Assembly (NCBI GenBank): GCA_016192135.1
Contig: JACPUR010000001.1
Span: forward strand, 62,001 to 126,000
From: Candidatus Tectomicrobia bacterium
GTDB lineage: Bacteria; UBA8248
Direction: 5' to 3'
Length of the DNA stretch: 64,000 nucleotides
Notes under the pieces: model-generated
Database searches by the model: none
What the model saw: only the letters and a program-made list of their open reading frames with translations
Told to the model about the DNA's origin: nothing
Translations under genes and position numbers: made by a program
Shown here: positions 26,185-35,100 of the stretch, piece after piece
Layout: each line of letters opens with the position of its first letter
How positions within the stretch are numbered: the stretch's first letter is position 1

Positions 26185-26999
26185 TTAGCGTTCTCATCAC
26201 GGCCTACAATGCCGCGCCTTTCGTCGGCGAGGCGATCAATAGCATCCTTGCCCAGACCGCAGATGACCTCGAGTGCGTTGTCGTGGACGACGGCTCGACA
26301 GACGGCACCGTGCGGTCTGTACGCGCCGTAGAGGATCCCAGGGTACGCCTGATCGAAGGAGGGCGCCTGGGGCGCGGCCGCGCCCTCAACTTGGCTCTGG
26401 CGCGGAGCCGGGGGGACTTGGTGGCCATCCAGGACGCGGATGATCTCTCCCACCCGAGACGCCTCGAGATCGAGAAAGAAGCGCTCGCGAGGCGTCCTGA
26501 TCTCGCCGGCGTCGGAGCAGGGCAGATGTTGACGAAGAGCGATCGGCCACCGTCCTGGCCCGCCTGGGAGGTTGGTTCAAGCCTCTTTTCCATGAAGGAC
26601 ATTACGCGAAAGCTGGTATTCCTGAATCCTGTCTCCCACACTACTCTCCTGCTCCGCCGGGACGCTTTAGAGGCTGTGAGGGGATATGACGAGAGCCGAA
26701 AGAGCCTGTACGACTGGGATATCCTCATTCGACTCGCGGTTGCGGGTCACAGGGTGGGGAGGTTATCCGTCCCGCTGGCCGCGAAACGGATTCACCGGGG
26801 CCAATTCTTTGAGGGAGGCGACCAGCTTGGATACATGGTCGACTGCCTCCATCTTCAGAGAAGGGCGGTGCGCCTTCTCGGACGGAGTCCCTTGCTTTGT
26901 GCCGTTTTTCCGCTCTTGTTTGCGTACCGGATGCTTCCCCGCCGCGTCCGGATCGGGGTCCGACAGGCGATTGTCCAGGTGGCCGGGCGGGCCGGCTGA
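26181..26999 (+). CDS. Family 2 glycosyltransferase
   Basis: The 272 aa product starts at TTG with ISVLITAYNAAPFVGEAI and the VVVDDGSTDGT loop, then IQDADDLSHPRRLE, which holds the DxD-like metal and nucleotide-binding residues of a GT-A fold. Later features are the NPVSHTTLLLRR strand and a YDWDILIRLAVAG segment that often contains the catalytic acid. There is a short basic and hydrophobic C-terminus but no clear membrane helix. The TTG at 26181 overlaps the asparagine synthetase stop (TTTGA). The much longer frame from 25710 is a shadow. It presumably adds one sugar to the lipid-linked repeat unit. Donor and acceptor unknown. Confidence 0.88.
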   Translation: MISVLITAYNAAPFVGEAINSILAQTADDLECVVVDDGSTDGTVRSVRAVEDPRVRLIEGGRLGRGRALNLALARSRGDLVAIQDADDLSHPRRLEIEKEALARRPDLAGVGAGQMLTKSDRPPSWPAWEVGSSLFSMKDITRKLVFLNPVSHTTLLLRRDALEAVRGYDESRKSLYDWDILIRLAVAGHRVGRLSVPLAAKRIHRGQFFEGGDQLGYMVDCLHLQRRAVRLLGRSPLLCAVFPLLFAYRMLPRRVRIGVRQAIVQVAGRAG

Positions 27000-27667
27000 T
27001 GGCGAGCACGGGGAGGAAGAGAAGGGGTGTCCGGGTCGTTGCCCTCGATTTCGATGGAGTAATCCTCGAATCTAGTCGGATCAAGGCGGAGGCTTACGAA
27101 GCGCTCTTTCAGGGATTCACAAGTCACCAGGAGGCAATCCGGTCCTATCAGAGAGAGAATGGAGGCCTGCCCCGGAAGGTCCAGATCGCCCATGTCCACG
27201 GTGCCATCCTCGGACGCGCTCTCTCGGAAGTGGAGCTGGATGCCTGGTGCGGGCGGTACAGCTCCCTGGTTTTGGATCGTGTCATGCGTGCGCCCTTCGT
27301 CGCCGGAGCGCTGGAGTTTCTGCGGGAGCAGCGAAGCGGCTACCGTCTGCACCTTGCCTCTGCTACACCGGAGGAAGAGCTTCGGATGGTCGTCCGCGAG
27401 CGGGGTATTGCACCCTTCTTTCGGGATGTGCGCGGCGCGCCCCGGAGAAAAGCCGATATTCTGCGGGACATTTGCGGTAGCGAGGCGTGCGCGGAGGGAG
27501 ATATGGTCTTTGTGGGGGATTCCCCCTCGGACAGGGAGGCGGCACAGGAAGCCGGTGTTCCCTTCATCGCGCGGTTGGGCGACGTTCCAGGTCTGGAGGA
27601 TGTGCCCTGCTGGATTCGCGACCTCCGGGAACTCCCAGCTCGTTTGAAGGAGCTTTCTGCGGAGTGA
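26999..27667 (+). CDS. HAD-superfamily phosphatase (subfamily IA)
   Basis: The 222 aa product shows the HAD motifs in order: VALDFDGVI with nucleophile Asp17 and acid/base Asp19, HLASATPEEE as motif II, RRKADILRD with the motif III lysine, and FVGDSPSDREAA as motif IV. The helical cap between motifs I and II is of subfamily IA size. It is a likely sugar-phosphate or phosphoglycan-precursor phosphatase; nonulosonate pathways, for example, use one to remove the 9-phosphate. The true substrate is not readable. The start overlaps the upstream stop (TGATG) and the GTG of the next gene overlaps its stop, so three genes are probably translated together. Confidence 0.85.
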   Translation: MASTGRKRRGVRVVALDFDGVILESSRIKAEAYEALFQGFTSHQEAIRSYQRENGGLPRKVQIAHVHGAILGRALSEVELDAWCGRYSSLVLDRVMRAPFVAGALEFLREQRSGYRLHLASATPEEELRMVVRERGIAPFFRDVRGAPRRKADILRDICGSEACAEGDMVFVGDSPSDREAAQEAGVPFIARLGDVPGLEDVPCWIRDLRELPARLKELSAE

Positions 27668-29643
27668 GCATTCTTTTCGTCTTCGATGGGAGTTCATCGC
27701 CCGCGGTGGCGCTGCCTGCCCTCGGAAACGCCTCGGCCGTCACTCTGTTGCCCCTCACGGGAAACTGGCGTTCCATCCGGCAGGTTGAGGACGCCATGAA
27801 AAGCAGCGGCCATGAGGTTTGCACCCTGGACGCGGCTCGTCGCGTGGACGCGCAGGTGGAGAGGCTTTGCCGGGTGCTTCCTGATTGGGTCGGCCGGTGT
27901 GCAGGCTTGAAGATTAAGGGAAAATCCCTCGCCGAGTGGCTCGAGTTGCCCGATGGGGAGGGGAGCGCCTTTTGGCTAGGGCCTATGGCGGAGAAAAATC
28001 CCCTGAAGACGAATTCGTTTCTTCTGATGGCCCAAGCTCTCGCCGTTGAGGAAGAGCTTCGGGCCGGAAGATATGTAGCTTGCTTGGTTGCGCTTGATTC
28101 CCACCTCCTCCGGACCTCGGTCCGGACAGCGGCCGAATTGCAGGGAGTCCGTTTCGAGGCGATAGGCGGTCCCTCTCCTTTCAAAGCGGCACTGCGGCGA
28201 TGGACGGCAGAGCGAGGGTTCCTCGCAGCGGGGGCTGGGCTATTGCAGATTCTCTGGCGCGCCCTTCTTGTCCGGTTCATCCTGCGCCGGAGGCGCCCTT
28301 CCCTCGGGCCGGGAGCGGAAGCTCTGATGGTGACGTATTTTCCCTACCTTGAGGTGAAAGCCGCTGCACGGGGAGAGTTCCGCAACAAGTATTTTCTGCC
28401 GCTCCAGGACCTGGCGCGCCAGGATGACATCTCTCTCGCCTGGCTCCTCATCTTCATCTATGTGGAAGGAGGGTCGTTTGCCGAGGCGGCGCGGACCGCC
28501 CGCCGACTGGCCGAGGGCGGTCTGCGGCTTGCGTTTCTTGAGGAATTCCTCGGTTTCCCGCAGATGCTCGCGCTCATCGGAACATGGATGGCTCGGCTGC
28601 GCCTGTATTTCCGCCTGTGTGCGCATTTTCCAGGTGCGTTGGCGGAAGCGCTGGAAGCGCCGGTTTGCGTTCCAATGGCGGAGAATTTGTTGCGCCGCAC
28701 TTTCTATGGCCTGGAAGCCGTGCGCGGGCTCTTCGCCTACCACGCCTTCCGGGAGGCTCTTTCCTCTGCGGACTTGCCCACGGTCTGTATCTACCTGTAC
28801 GAGATGCAGGGATGGGAGGCCGCCTTGAACGTCCAGGCCCGATCGGCTCGGCCTCCTGTCCGGACGATGGGCTACCAGCACACCTCGGTCGGACGGAACG
28901 ACGTGTTCTACCGTCCCACGAAAGTGAAAGAGGTGGGAGCCTTCGGACCGCCCCTGCCGGAGAGGATCCTCAGCAACGGGAACTTCCCTTACTCCCTCCT
29001 GAAGGAATGGGGGTATCCGGATGTGGCCGTTGTCGAGTCCCTGCGACAGCTTCCCCTAGAGAAGCGGATGGCGGAAAGTCTCCCTCCCAGGGGAGAGCGG
29101 CCGGTCCTCTTGGTCGCGAGTTCCATAGAGCGGACGGAAACGGCGGCCCTGCTCTCCCTCATCGAGGAGGCGCGGCCGAGACTCGGGGCGTGGCGGATCG
29201 TCCTCAAGGGCCATCCTTCCATGCCCTTGGATTCGTTCCTCCGTGAGATGGGCGTGGATGCCGCTGGGGCGGGCTACGAAATCGGCCGGGGGGACATTTC
29301 GCGGTGGCTGCGGGAGGCGGACGTGGCTCTTGTCCCGACGAGCTCGGTGGCGGTCGAGGCGCTCGCCTACGGATGCGAAGTTTTTGTCCCCATCTTTGCC
29401 TCCGTGTTCGTCATGAATCCCTTGAGCGGGAATGAGGACTTGGGCTGGAAGGTCCATTCGCCTGATGAACTGGTCGCGGCCCTTGGAGAATTCCTGAAGA
29501 AAGGAGGGCGGAGAAGCCTGGAGGAGAAGCGCGCCTTCGTGCGCGATTATTGGTGCATCGATCCTGCGCTTTCCCGCTGGGAGCGGGTCCTCGAGGAAGA
29601 GGTCCGCGCGCCGCGGGAACGGGCGCGGCGGATTTCGGCGTAG
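27664..29643 (+). CDS. Large surface-carbohydrate biosynthesis protein, probable glycosyltransferase
   Basis: The 659 aa product has no textbook catalytic motif that I can assign with certainty. It resembles the surface carbohydrate biosynthesis proteins first noted in Leptospira (LIC13510/TIGR04326-type), based on general layout and memory of the family, so treat that as tentative. Visible features are a KTNSFLLMAQALAVEEEL segment early on and one or two hydrophobic stretches near residues 195-215. A C-terminal half (about 430-620) looks like a GT-B nucleotide-sugar site, with RIVLKGHPSMP and VPTSSVAVEALAYG, similar to capsule polymer transferases. GTG at 27664 overlaps the HAD gene stop. 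The longer frame from 27487 is a shadow. Confidence 0.65.
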   Translation: MSILFVFDGSSSPAVALPALGNASAVTLLPLTGNWRSIRQVEDAMKSSGHEVCTLDAARRVDAQVERLCRVLPDWVGRCAGLKIKGKSLAEWLELPDGEGSAFWLGPMAEKNPLKTNSFLLMAQALAVEEELRAGRYVACLVALDSHLLRTSVRTAAELQGVRFEAIGGPSPFKAALRRWTAERGFLAAGAGLLQILWRALLVRFILRRRRPSLGPGAEALMVTYFPYLEVKAAARGEFRNKYFLPLQDLARQDDISLAWLLIFIYVEGGSFAEAARTARRLAEGGLRLAFLEEFLGFPQMLALIGTWMARLRLYFRLCAHFPGALAEALEAPVCVPMAENLLRRTFYGLEAVRGLFAYHAFREALSSADLPTVCIYLYEMQGWEAALNVQARSARPPVRTMGYQHTSVGRNDVFYRPTKVKEVGAFGPPLPERILSNGNFPYSLLKEWGYPDVAVVESLRQLPLEKRMAESLPPRGERPVLLVASSIERTETAALLSLIEEARPRLGAWRIVLKGHPSMPLDSFLREMGVDAAGAGYEIGRGDISRWLREADVALVPTSSVAVEALAYGCEVFVPIFASVFVMNPLSGNEDLGWKVHSPDELVAALGEFLKKGGRRSLEEKRAFVRDYWCIDPALSRWERVLEEEVRAPRERARRISA

Positions 29644-29705
29644 GCGTCCGGGTCACCGCCTGGGAAATAGTGACAGGCAACGGAAAGGAAGGGTCAAAGA
29701 TTCGC

Positions 29706-31196
29706 ATGGCGACGAAAGAGAGACCGAACGTCATCCTGGTTATTCTTGACTCAGCCCGGAAGGACATGTTCGGCTGCTACGGCTCGGACCTGGGCCTGAC
29801 TCCGAACATGGACGTCCTTTCGGAGAGGGGAACCCTCCTCCTCGACCACTACGCCGCCGCATGCGGCTCCGCGCCGGCTCACGTGAGCATCTTCACGGGC
29901 CACCACCCGGCACGTCACCGGATGCTCCATAACCTCTGCGAGATGAAGAGCGACCTCGTCTCCCTCTCGCTCCTGCTCCGGCGGCTCGGGTACAAGTGTT
30001 TCGGCCACGTCCGGGCGAGCTTCATCCCGCCTGCCGGATACGATGATCTCTTCGCCTTCCACGATATGTACTACCCTGGGCGGCTGAGCGCCGGCGGCGG
30101 CCGGAAGTCCCTGCGGGGCATCTTGCAAGACAACCTGCGCGCCTTTCCGAGGCTCTACCAGCTCTTGAAGGAGGGCTACGGGGCGATTGCGGGCAAGGCG
30201 GGCGAGGTTCGGGCCGCTGCGGCTCTTGTGGACGGTATCGACTCTGTCAGGTACCTTCTTGGCCGCATCGAGGCGAACCGGGGAGAGCCGGTTTTCGCCT
30301 ACACCACGCTCCTCCACCCGCACACGCCCTACTATCCTCCCAAGCCCTTTCTCGATCGGGTCTTCAACGGGGCGCGCCCGCATCCGGTCTCCTATGAGAT
30401 TCAGCGGAACGTCAACGCTTTCGCCAACGGCGACTTCGGCCCCGCTGTGGAAGCCATGGAATCGGTGCGCAAGTGCTACCAAGCCGACCTCCTCTATGGC
30501 GACCACCTGGTGGGAGAGCTTGTCCGGGGGCTGGAGCGTATGGGATTGCTCGATGAGAGCATCCTTGTCGTGACCTCCGACCACGGGGAGCTCCTGGGCG
30601 AGCACGGCCTCATCAACCATGGGGCAACTGTCTGGGAGGAACTCTTCGCAACCCCCTGCATCCTCCATTGCCCAGCTCGGATCGGCGCGGGGGTGAAGGT
30701 TTCCCGCCTGACCTCCGCCCTCGACATCGTGCCCACAATCTTCGATTTGCTCGGCGAAGAAGGGTGGCTGGCGGAACAGACGCCGCTCGACGGCGAGTCG
30801 ATGCTCTCTGCCGGTTCGGATGGGGCGGAGCGGTGCCTCATCGTGGATTCCCCGCCTGCCGTCCTACCCGAGCGATTGAAAGCTTACCCGAACCATCTGT
30901 TTCGTATGAGCATCATCCGCCGGGCGGCTCGAACTTCCTCATACAAGTACATCTGGCAGTCGGACGGCGACCACCGGCTCTATCGAAGAGGGGAGGCCGA
31001 GACGAGCGACAACAGCCTCCACGCCTCGCGGCCCGAGATGGCCTCCGAGCTCCACGCAAGGATGGTGCGCTTTTACGAGTCGCTCGACCCCGGTTTTGTG
31101 GTCGACCGCTACCCGATTGCCCTCAGCAAGAAAGTGGGGGAGAAAATGACCGACCCGGCCATCCGCCGGGAACTCCAGCGGCTCGGCTATCTTTGA
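29706..31196 (+). CDS. Sulfatase-family hydrolase with an altered active site
   Basis: The 496 aa product has sulfatase/alkaline phosphatase superfamily features: Asp15 in VILVILDSARKD and Asp292-His293 in VTSDHGELLGEHG, followed by NHGATVWEE. The nucleophile region reads CGSAPAHVSIFTG. Aligned to C/S-x-P-x-R it gives Ser55 and His59, so the usual Arg is replaced by His, although Cys53 lies two residues upstream. A Ser could be converted to formylglycine only by an AtsB-type enzyme, and none is in view. There is no clear signal peptide. It may be a sulfatase, phosphodiesterase or phosphonate-type hydrolase. The ATG at 29706 is 62 bases after the previous stop. Confidence 0.8.
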   Translation: MATKERPNVILVILDSARKDMFGCYGSDLGLTPNMDVLSERGTLLLDHYAAACGSAPAHVSIFTGHHPARHRMLHNLCEMKSDLVSLSLLLRRLGYKCFGHVRASFIPPAGYDDLFAFHDMYYPGRLSAGGGRKSLRGILQDNLRAFPRLYQLLKEGYGAIAGKAGEVRAAAALVDGIDSVRYLLGRIEANRGEPVFAYTTLLHPHTPYYPPKPFLDRVFNGARPHPVSYEIQRNVNAFANGDFGPAVEAMESVRKCYQADLLYGDHLVGELVRGLERMGLLDESILVVTSDHGELLGEHGLINHGATVWEELFATPCILHCPARIGAGVKVSRLTSALDIVPTIFDLLGEEGWLAEQTPLDGESMLSAGSDGAERCLIVDSPPAVLPERLKAYPNHLFRMSIIRRAARTSSYKYIWQSDGDHRLYRRGEAETSDNSLHASRPEMASELHARMVRFYESLDPGFVVDRYPIALSKKVGEKMTDPAIRRELQRLGYL

Positions 31197-31209
31197 CAGC
31201 CTTTGCGGG

Positions 31210-32208
31210 GTGGAATTCGCGGTGAAAGAATACGATATCCGGCCCAAGGCGGTCTTCGACGAGTTCCTCGATATCTCCCGCCGCGAGGCAGAGCGGCTGT
31301 TCCGCGACAAGTCGTTCTTTGTGGAGATCCCTTGTCCGGCCTGCGACTCTTCCCGCTGCGAGCATGCGTTCGACAAGTATGGATTCACCTACCTTACCTG
31401 CCTGGGTTGCGGGTCCCTCTACCTTAGCCCACGCCCCTCCTACGAAAGGCTCGACGCGTACTATCGTGACTCCCAGGCCGTCGAGCATTGGGCCGAGGTC
31501 TTCTACAAGGAGACGGAGCGCGCGCGGCGGGCCCAGATTGTCCGGCCCCGCGCTCTCCTGGTGAAGGAGTGGGCGGAGAAGCTGTGCCTCCGCGGGACAT
31601 TCGCCGATGTGGGCTCTGGCTTTGGCGTCCTGCTCGAGGAAATCCGCGACCTCGGTATGTTCGATCGGATCGTGGGCGTCGAGCCCTCGGCTGCCCTCGC
31701 CGAGATCTGCCGCGGGCGGGGGTTCGAAGTCGTCGAGAAGAAGATGGAGGAGATCGTCCCTGGGGAGATCGGAGCGGTCTTCGCTACCAACTTCGAGGTC
31801 ATCGAGCATGTTTTCAACCCGTACGAGTTCCTGGAGGCTCTCGGGCGAGCGCTCGTCCCCGGGGGGGTGGTCCTGTTCACCACATTGGTGGTTTCGGGGT
31901 TCGACCTTCAGGAGTTGTGGTCGGCTTCGAAGTCCATTTGCCCGCCGCTTCATGTAAACCTGATGTCCACTGTCGGGATCGAGGCACTGCTCGGGCGATG
32001 CGGGATGGAACCGCTCGAGCTCAGCACGCCAGGGCGACTCGATGTGGATATACTGCGGAACGCTCTGGCGGAATGCCCCGGCGTGGCGGTGTCCCGTTTC
32101 GCCCGCGCGGTGGCCAGCGCGCCCGAGGCGACCCGGGCCGCCTTTCAGGCGTTCTTGCAGGAAAACCGCTTGAGTTCGCACGTGCGAGTGGTGGCGCGCG
32201 TTCGGTAA
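31210..32208 (+). CDS. Zinc-ribbon class I methyltransferase
   Basis: The 332 aa product has an N-terminal zinc ribbon (PCPACDSSRC, then LTCLGCGSLY, residues about 40-75), a RPSYERLDAYYRDS linker typical of this methyltransferase group, and a SAM-binding core (FADVGSGFGVLLEE, then GVEPSAALAE, then FEVIEHVFNP). The family often methylates sugar nucleotides or glycans and is common in O-antigen and nonulosonate loci. GTG at 31210 is the first start after the sulfatase-like gene; a second GTG at 31222 has GGGGTGG at better spacing and may be the real start. A paralogue-like gene lies at 33188. Substrate unknown. Confidence 0.82.
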   Translation: MEFAVKEYDIRPKAVFDEFLDISRREAERLFRDKSFFVEIPCPACDSSRCEHAFDKYGFTYLTCLGCGSLYLSPRPSYERLDAYYRDSQAVEHWAEVFYKETERARRAQIVRPRALLVKEWAEKLCLRGTFADVGSGFGVLLEEIRDLGMFDRIVGVEPSAALAEICRGRGFEVVEKKMEEIVPGEIGAVFATNFEVIEHVFNPYEFLEALGRALVPGGVVLFTTLVVSGFDLQELWSASKSICPPLHVNLMSTVGIEALLGRCGMEPLELSTPGRLDVDILRNALAECPGVAVSRFARAVASAPEATRAAFQAFLQENRLSSHVRVVARVR

Positions 32209-32225
32209 GAGGGTGGGAGAAAGAT

Positions 32226-33191
32226 ATGGGACGCTATTTGGTGACGGGTGGGGCGGGGTTCATCGGCTCCCAGATGGCCGAGCGCCTGGTAGCGCGTGGC
32301 GACTCTGTCCTCGTGATGGACGATCTGGCCAGTGGGCACCGGAGGGCGGTCCCAGAGGGAGCGGAGTTCCTCGAGGCGAGCGTCGCAGACCCGGGAAGCT
32401 ACAGCCGGATCGACGCGAAGGGAATTGATGCCGTCATGCACCTTGGGGGGCAGTCTTCCGGAGAGGTCTCGCACGAGGATCCTCTTCTCGATTTCGACGT
32501 GAACGCGCGGGGCACGTTCCTCCTGCTCCGATGGTGCGAGCTCCACGGGATCAGGCGCGTCCTTTTCCCCAGCTCCCAGACGGTCTACGGCCCCTCGGTC
32601 GGTCCGCTTGCAGAGGACGCCCCAAAGGATTTCCATTCTTTTTACGGAGCCTCCAAATCGGCGGCGGAGGGGTATCTGAACCTGTTCGGCCGGCGCGGAG
32701 GCGCCCCGACCATTTTCCGCCTCTTCAACGTGTACGGGCCCGGCCAGAACCTGGCGAACCTCAAGCAGGGGATGGTGAGCATCTATCTCGCCTTCCTGCT
32801 GAAGGGGGAACCCATCCTCGTGAAGGGGTCTCTGGAGCGGTTCCGCGATTTCGTCTACGTCGACGATGTGGTGGACGCCTGGCTGAAGGCTCTGGAGGCC
32901 CCTGCTTCCGGCGGGCGGACTTATAACATCGGCTCAGGCCGCAAGACGAGCGTCCGCGAATTGCTCGATGGGCTGACCGACGCGTATGGCTGCGCTCCCG
33001 GGACGTATCCCATCGTCCAGGCGGAGGGGACGCCTGGAGACATTGCGGGGAACTTCGCCGATATCTCCAGGGCCCGGCGGGAGCTCGACTGGGAGCCGCG
33101 GGTGGATCTCTCCGAGGGGCTGCGGCGGATGGTCGTCTGGGCGCGGGGGGCGGGGAAGGTTTCCGTAGCGGCTTCGGAGGGAGGGAAATGA
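32226..33191 (+). CDS. NAD-dependent nucleotide-sugar epimerase/dehydratase (extended SDR)
   Basis: The 321 aa product is an extended SDR: VTGGAGFIGSQM binds NAD, VMDDLASG follows beta-2, LFPSSQTVYG carries the Ser/Thr strand and FYGASKSAAEG holds Tyr and Lys of the Y-x-x-x-K catalytic pair. RLFNVYGPGQ and RDFVYVDDVVDA are typical of UDP-glucose 4-epimerase-like enzymes. The start at 32226 is preceded by a purine-rich GGGAGAAAG. The longer frame from 31488 is a shadow of the methyltransferase gene. The stop overlaps the start of the next methyltransferase (ATGA). Exact sugar unknown; C4 epimerisation is the best guess. Confidence 0.87.
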   Translation: MGRYLVTGGAGFIGSQMAERLVARGDSVLVMDDLASGHRRAVPEGAEFLEASVADPGSYSRIDAKGIDAVMHLGGQSSGEVSHEDPLLDFDVNARGTFLLLRWCELHGIRRVLFPSSQTVYGPSVGPLAEDAPKDFHSFYGASKSAAEGYLNLFGRRGGAPTIFRLFNVYGPGQNLANLKQGMVSIYLAFLLKGEPILVKGSLERFRDFVYVDDVVDAWLKALEAPASGGRTYNIGSGRKTSVRELLDGLTDAYGCAPGTYPIVQAEGTPGDIAGNFADISRARRELDWEPRVDLSEGLRRMVVWARGAGKVSVAASEGGK

Positions 33192-34072
33192 GCGGCGGGC
33201 CCGAGCGGTGTTATCTATGTGGGGGAAGGGAGTTCGAGATCGCGGCGACGCAGCTTCGCTACGAGAGGGATCAAGTCGGTTATCGGTGCCGCTCTTGCTC
33301 CCTCGTTTTCCTTCACCCGCCAATGACGCCTGAGGAAGAGAGGCGCTTCTACGAGGAAGAATACGGAATTATCTATAGCGCCGAGAAAAGCACCACCCCG
33401 CGGGACCTCTTCCAGGCGCGGCAAGGGGACGCCCGCATGTACCTCGACTGGGTTGAAAGCTACCTCAAGCCCGCCGACGCGTGCCTGGAGGTAGGGTGCG
33501 CTTCGGGATATTTCCTCGACCAGCTCCGCGGGCGGGTCTCCTCAGTGGCAGGGATAGAGACACACCTTGAGCTCCGGCGCTACTGTGAGGAGATGGGCAT
33601 TTCCATGATCTCTTCCCTCGAGGCATGCGAGGCGGCCTCGATGGACCGCCTGTTCGCGTTCTTCGTCCTCGAGCACTTGGGGGATCCGCGGGAGTTCCTT
33701 GACTCGGCCCGGCGGGCCTGCCGGCGCGGAGGAAATATCTTCCTGGTTGTCCCGAACGTGGATGACGTCCTCCTTTCGGTGTACGACATTCCTGCATTCC
33801 GGGATTTCTACTTCACCCCGGCTCATCAATTCTATTACTCGCAGAAAACCCTAGACCGTCTCTTTCGGGAAGCTGGTTTTTCCCGATGGGAGATCCATCC
33901 CAAACAGCGCTACGATCTGTCCAACCACATGCACTGGATGATGGCGGGGAGGCCTGGCGGGATGGGACGGTACAACCGCATTTTTAGCCCGGCGCTCAAC
34001 GAGACCTACGCCGAAGATCTAAAAGCCAAGTTTCTCTGCGACACCTTGTTTGCAGTCGTCTTCGTCGACTAG
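33188..34072 (+). CDS. Zinc-ribbon class I methyltransferase
   Basis: The 294 aa product has a shorter zinc ribbon (CYLCGG, then YRCRSCSLVF, residues about 8-41), the family linker MTPEEERRFYEEEY, and a SAM core with CLEVGCASGYFLDQL, GIETHLELRRYC and AFFVLEHLGDPREFL. The ATG overlaps the epimerase stop, so the two are coupled. It has the same family layout as the gene at 31210 but is clearly diverged, so the two probably methylate different positions. The following oxidoreductase starts 3 bases after its stop. Confidence 0.82.
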   Translation: MSGGPERCYLCGGREFEIAATQLRYERDQVGYRCRSCSLVFLHPPMTPEEERRFYEEEYGIIYSAEKSTTPRDLFQARQGDARMYLDWVESYLKPADACLEVGCASGYFLDQLRGRVSSVAGIETHLELRRYCEEMGISMISSLEACEAASMDRLFAFFVLEHLGDPREFLDSARRACRRGGNIFLVVPNVDDVLLSVYDIPAFRDFYFTPAHQFYYSQKTLDRLFREAGFSRWEIHPKQRYDLSNHMHWMMAGRPGGMGRYNRIFSPALNETYAEDLKAKFLCDTLFAVVFVD

Positions 34073-34075
34073 CCG

Positions 34076-35098
34076 ATGGACAAGCTTCGAGCGGGGATCG
34101 TCGGCTTCGGCGGGATGGGGCAGCGGCATTACCGTGCCTACCAGGGCACGGGCTGTGAGGTAGTGGCCATCTGCGAGTTCGTGCTCGAGCGGGTCGTGGG
34201 GTACCTCCCAGATTTCCCGAGGAACCGGATCTATTCGCATTACGCGGACCTGCTCAGGAACGAAAAGCTCGATATGCTGAGTGTCGTCTCAAACGGACCC
34301 ACGCACGCCGAAATCACTGCCGCCGCCGTCCAGGCGGGCATCGGCCGGGTGTTCTGCGAGAAACCGGTCGCAACGAATTTGAAGGAGGCGGAAAGGCTGG
34401 CCGAAACCATCCGGCACTATGGCGCGCGCGTGGCGGTGAACCACCTCCGGCGATGGAGCGGCGCGTACCGGAGGATCAAGGCCCTCATCCGGGAGGGAGT
34501 CATCGGCGAGTTGCGCCACATTTACTTCCAATGCGGCAGCACGGGGCTCGGGAACTTCGTGATCCACGCCTTCGACCTCATGCGGTTCCTCTCCGACTCG
34601 GAGGCAGGCTGGGCCATCGGGATGCTGGACAAGACCGGGACCCCAAACCCCCGCGGGCTCCAGTTCCGCGATCCAGCCGGGTACGGAATGGTCGTATTCC
34701 GGAACGGGCTTCGCTGCTTCGTGGACTCGAGCGAGGATACCGGAATCCCATACCTCTACGTTCTAGCCGGCACCTACGGGAGAATCGTCATCGACGAGCT
34801 GGCCGGCTCTTGGCAGGTCTTCACGCGGCCGCCCGAGATGCGCGCGGAGAAGCTGACCCGCTATGGGACACCGCTCGCCCCCGTTCCCTTCGGCGGTGGT
34901 GTATACGACATTGTGGAGTTGACGCATAACGGTCTCGTGGAGCTGGTGGGCGACGGGCCCCTGAGCTGCACCGTGGAGGACGGCATCCGGTCACTCGAAA
35001 TCGTGATGGCGTTCCACGAATCGGAGGCGCGGGGGAACGCCCGGGTGGAACTCCCCCTGAGCGGGGCTGCCCGGGAGCGCGTGGTGGAAATCGCCTGA
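34076..35098 (+). CDS. Gfo/Idh/MocA-family sugar oxidoreductase
   Basis: The 340 aa product has an N-terminal Rossmann domain (AGIVGFGGMGQRHYRAY, then the VVAICEF strand) and the family signature CEKPVATNLKEAERL with its lysine, followed by VAVNHLRRWSGAYR. The C-terminal half is the usual alpha/beta substrate domain. Members oxidise or reduce sugars or nucleotide sugars with NAD(P), for instance at C3 of UDP-N-acyl uronic acids. It is followed after 2 bases by an SDR, and the pair could act in sequence on one precursor. The exact substrate cannot be read. Confidence 0.87.
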   Translation: MDKLRAGIVGFGGMGQRHYRAYQGTGCEVVAICEFVLERVVGYLPDFPRNRIYSHYADLLRNEKLDMLSVVSNGPTHAEITAAAVQAGIGRVFCEKPVATNLKEAERLAETIRHYGARVAVNHLRRWSGAYRRIKALIREGVIGELRHIYFQCGSTGLGNFVIHAFDLMRFLSDSEAGWAIGMLDKTGTPNPRGLQFRDPAGYGMVVFRNGLRCFVDSSEDTGIPYLYVLAGTYGRIVIDELAGSWQVFTRPPEMRAEKLTRYGTPLAPVPFGGGVYDIVELTHNGLVELVGDGPLSCTVEDGIRSLEIVMAFHESEARGNARVELPLSGAARERVVEIA

Positions 35099-35100
35099 GC

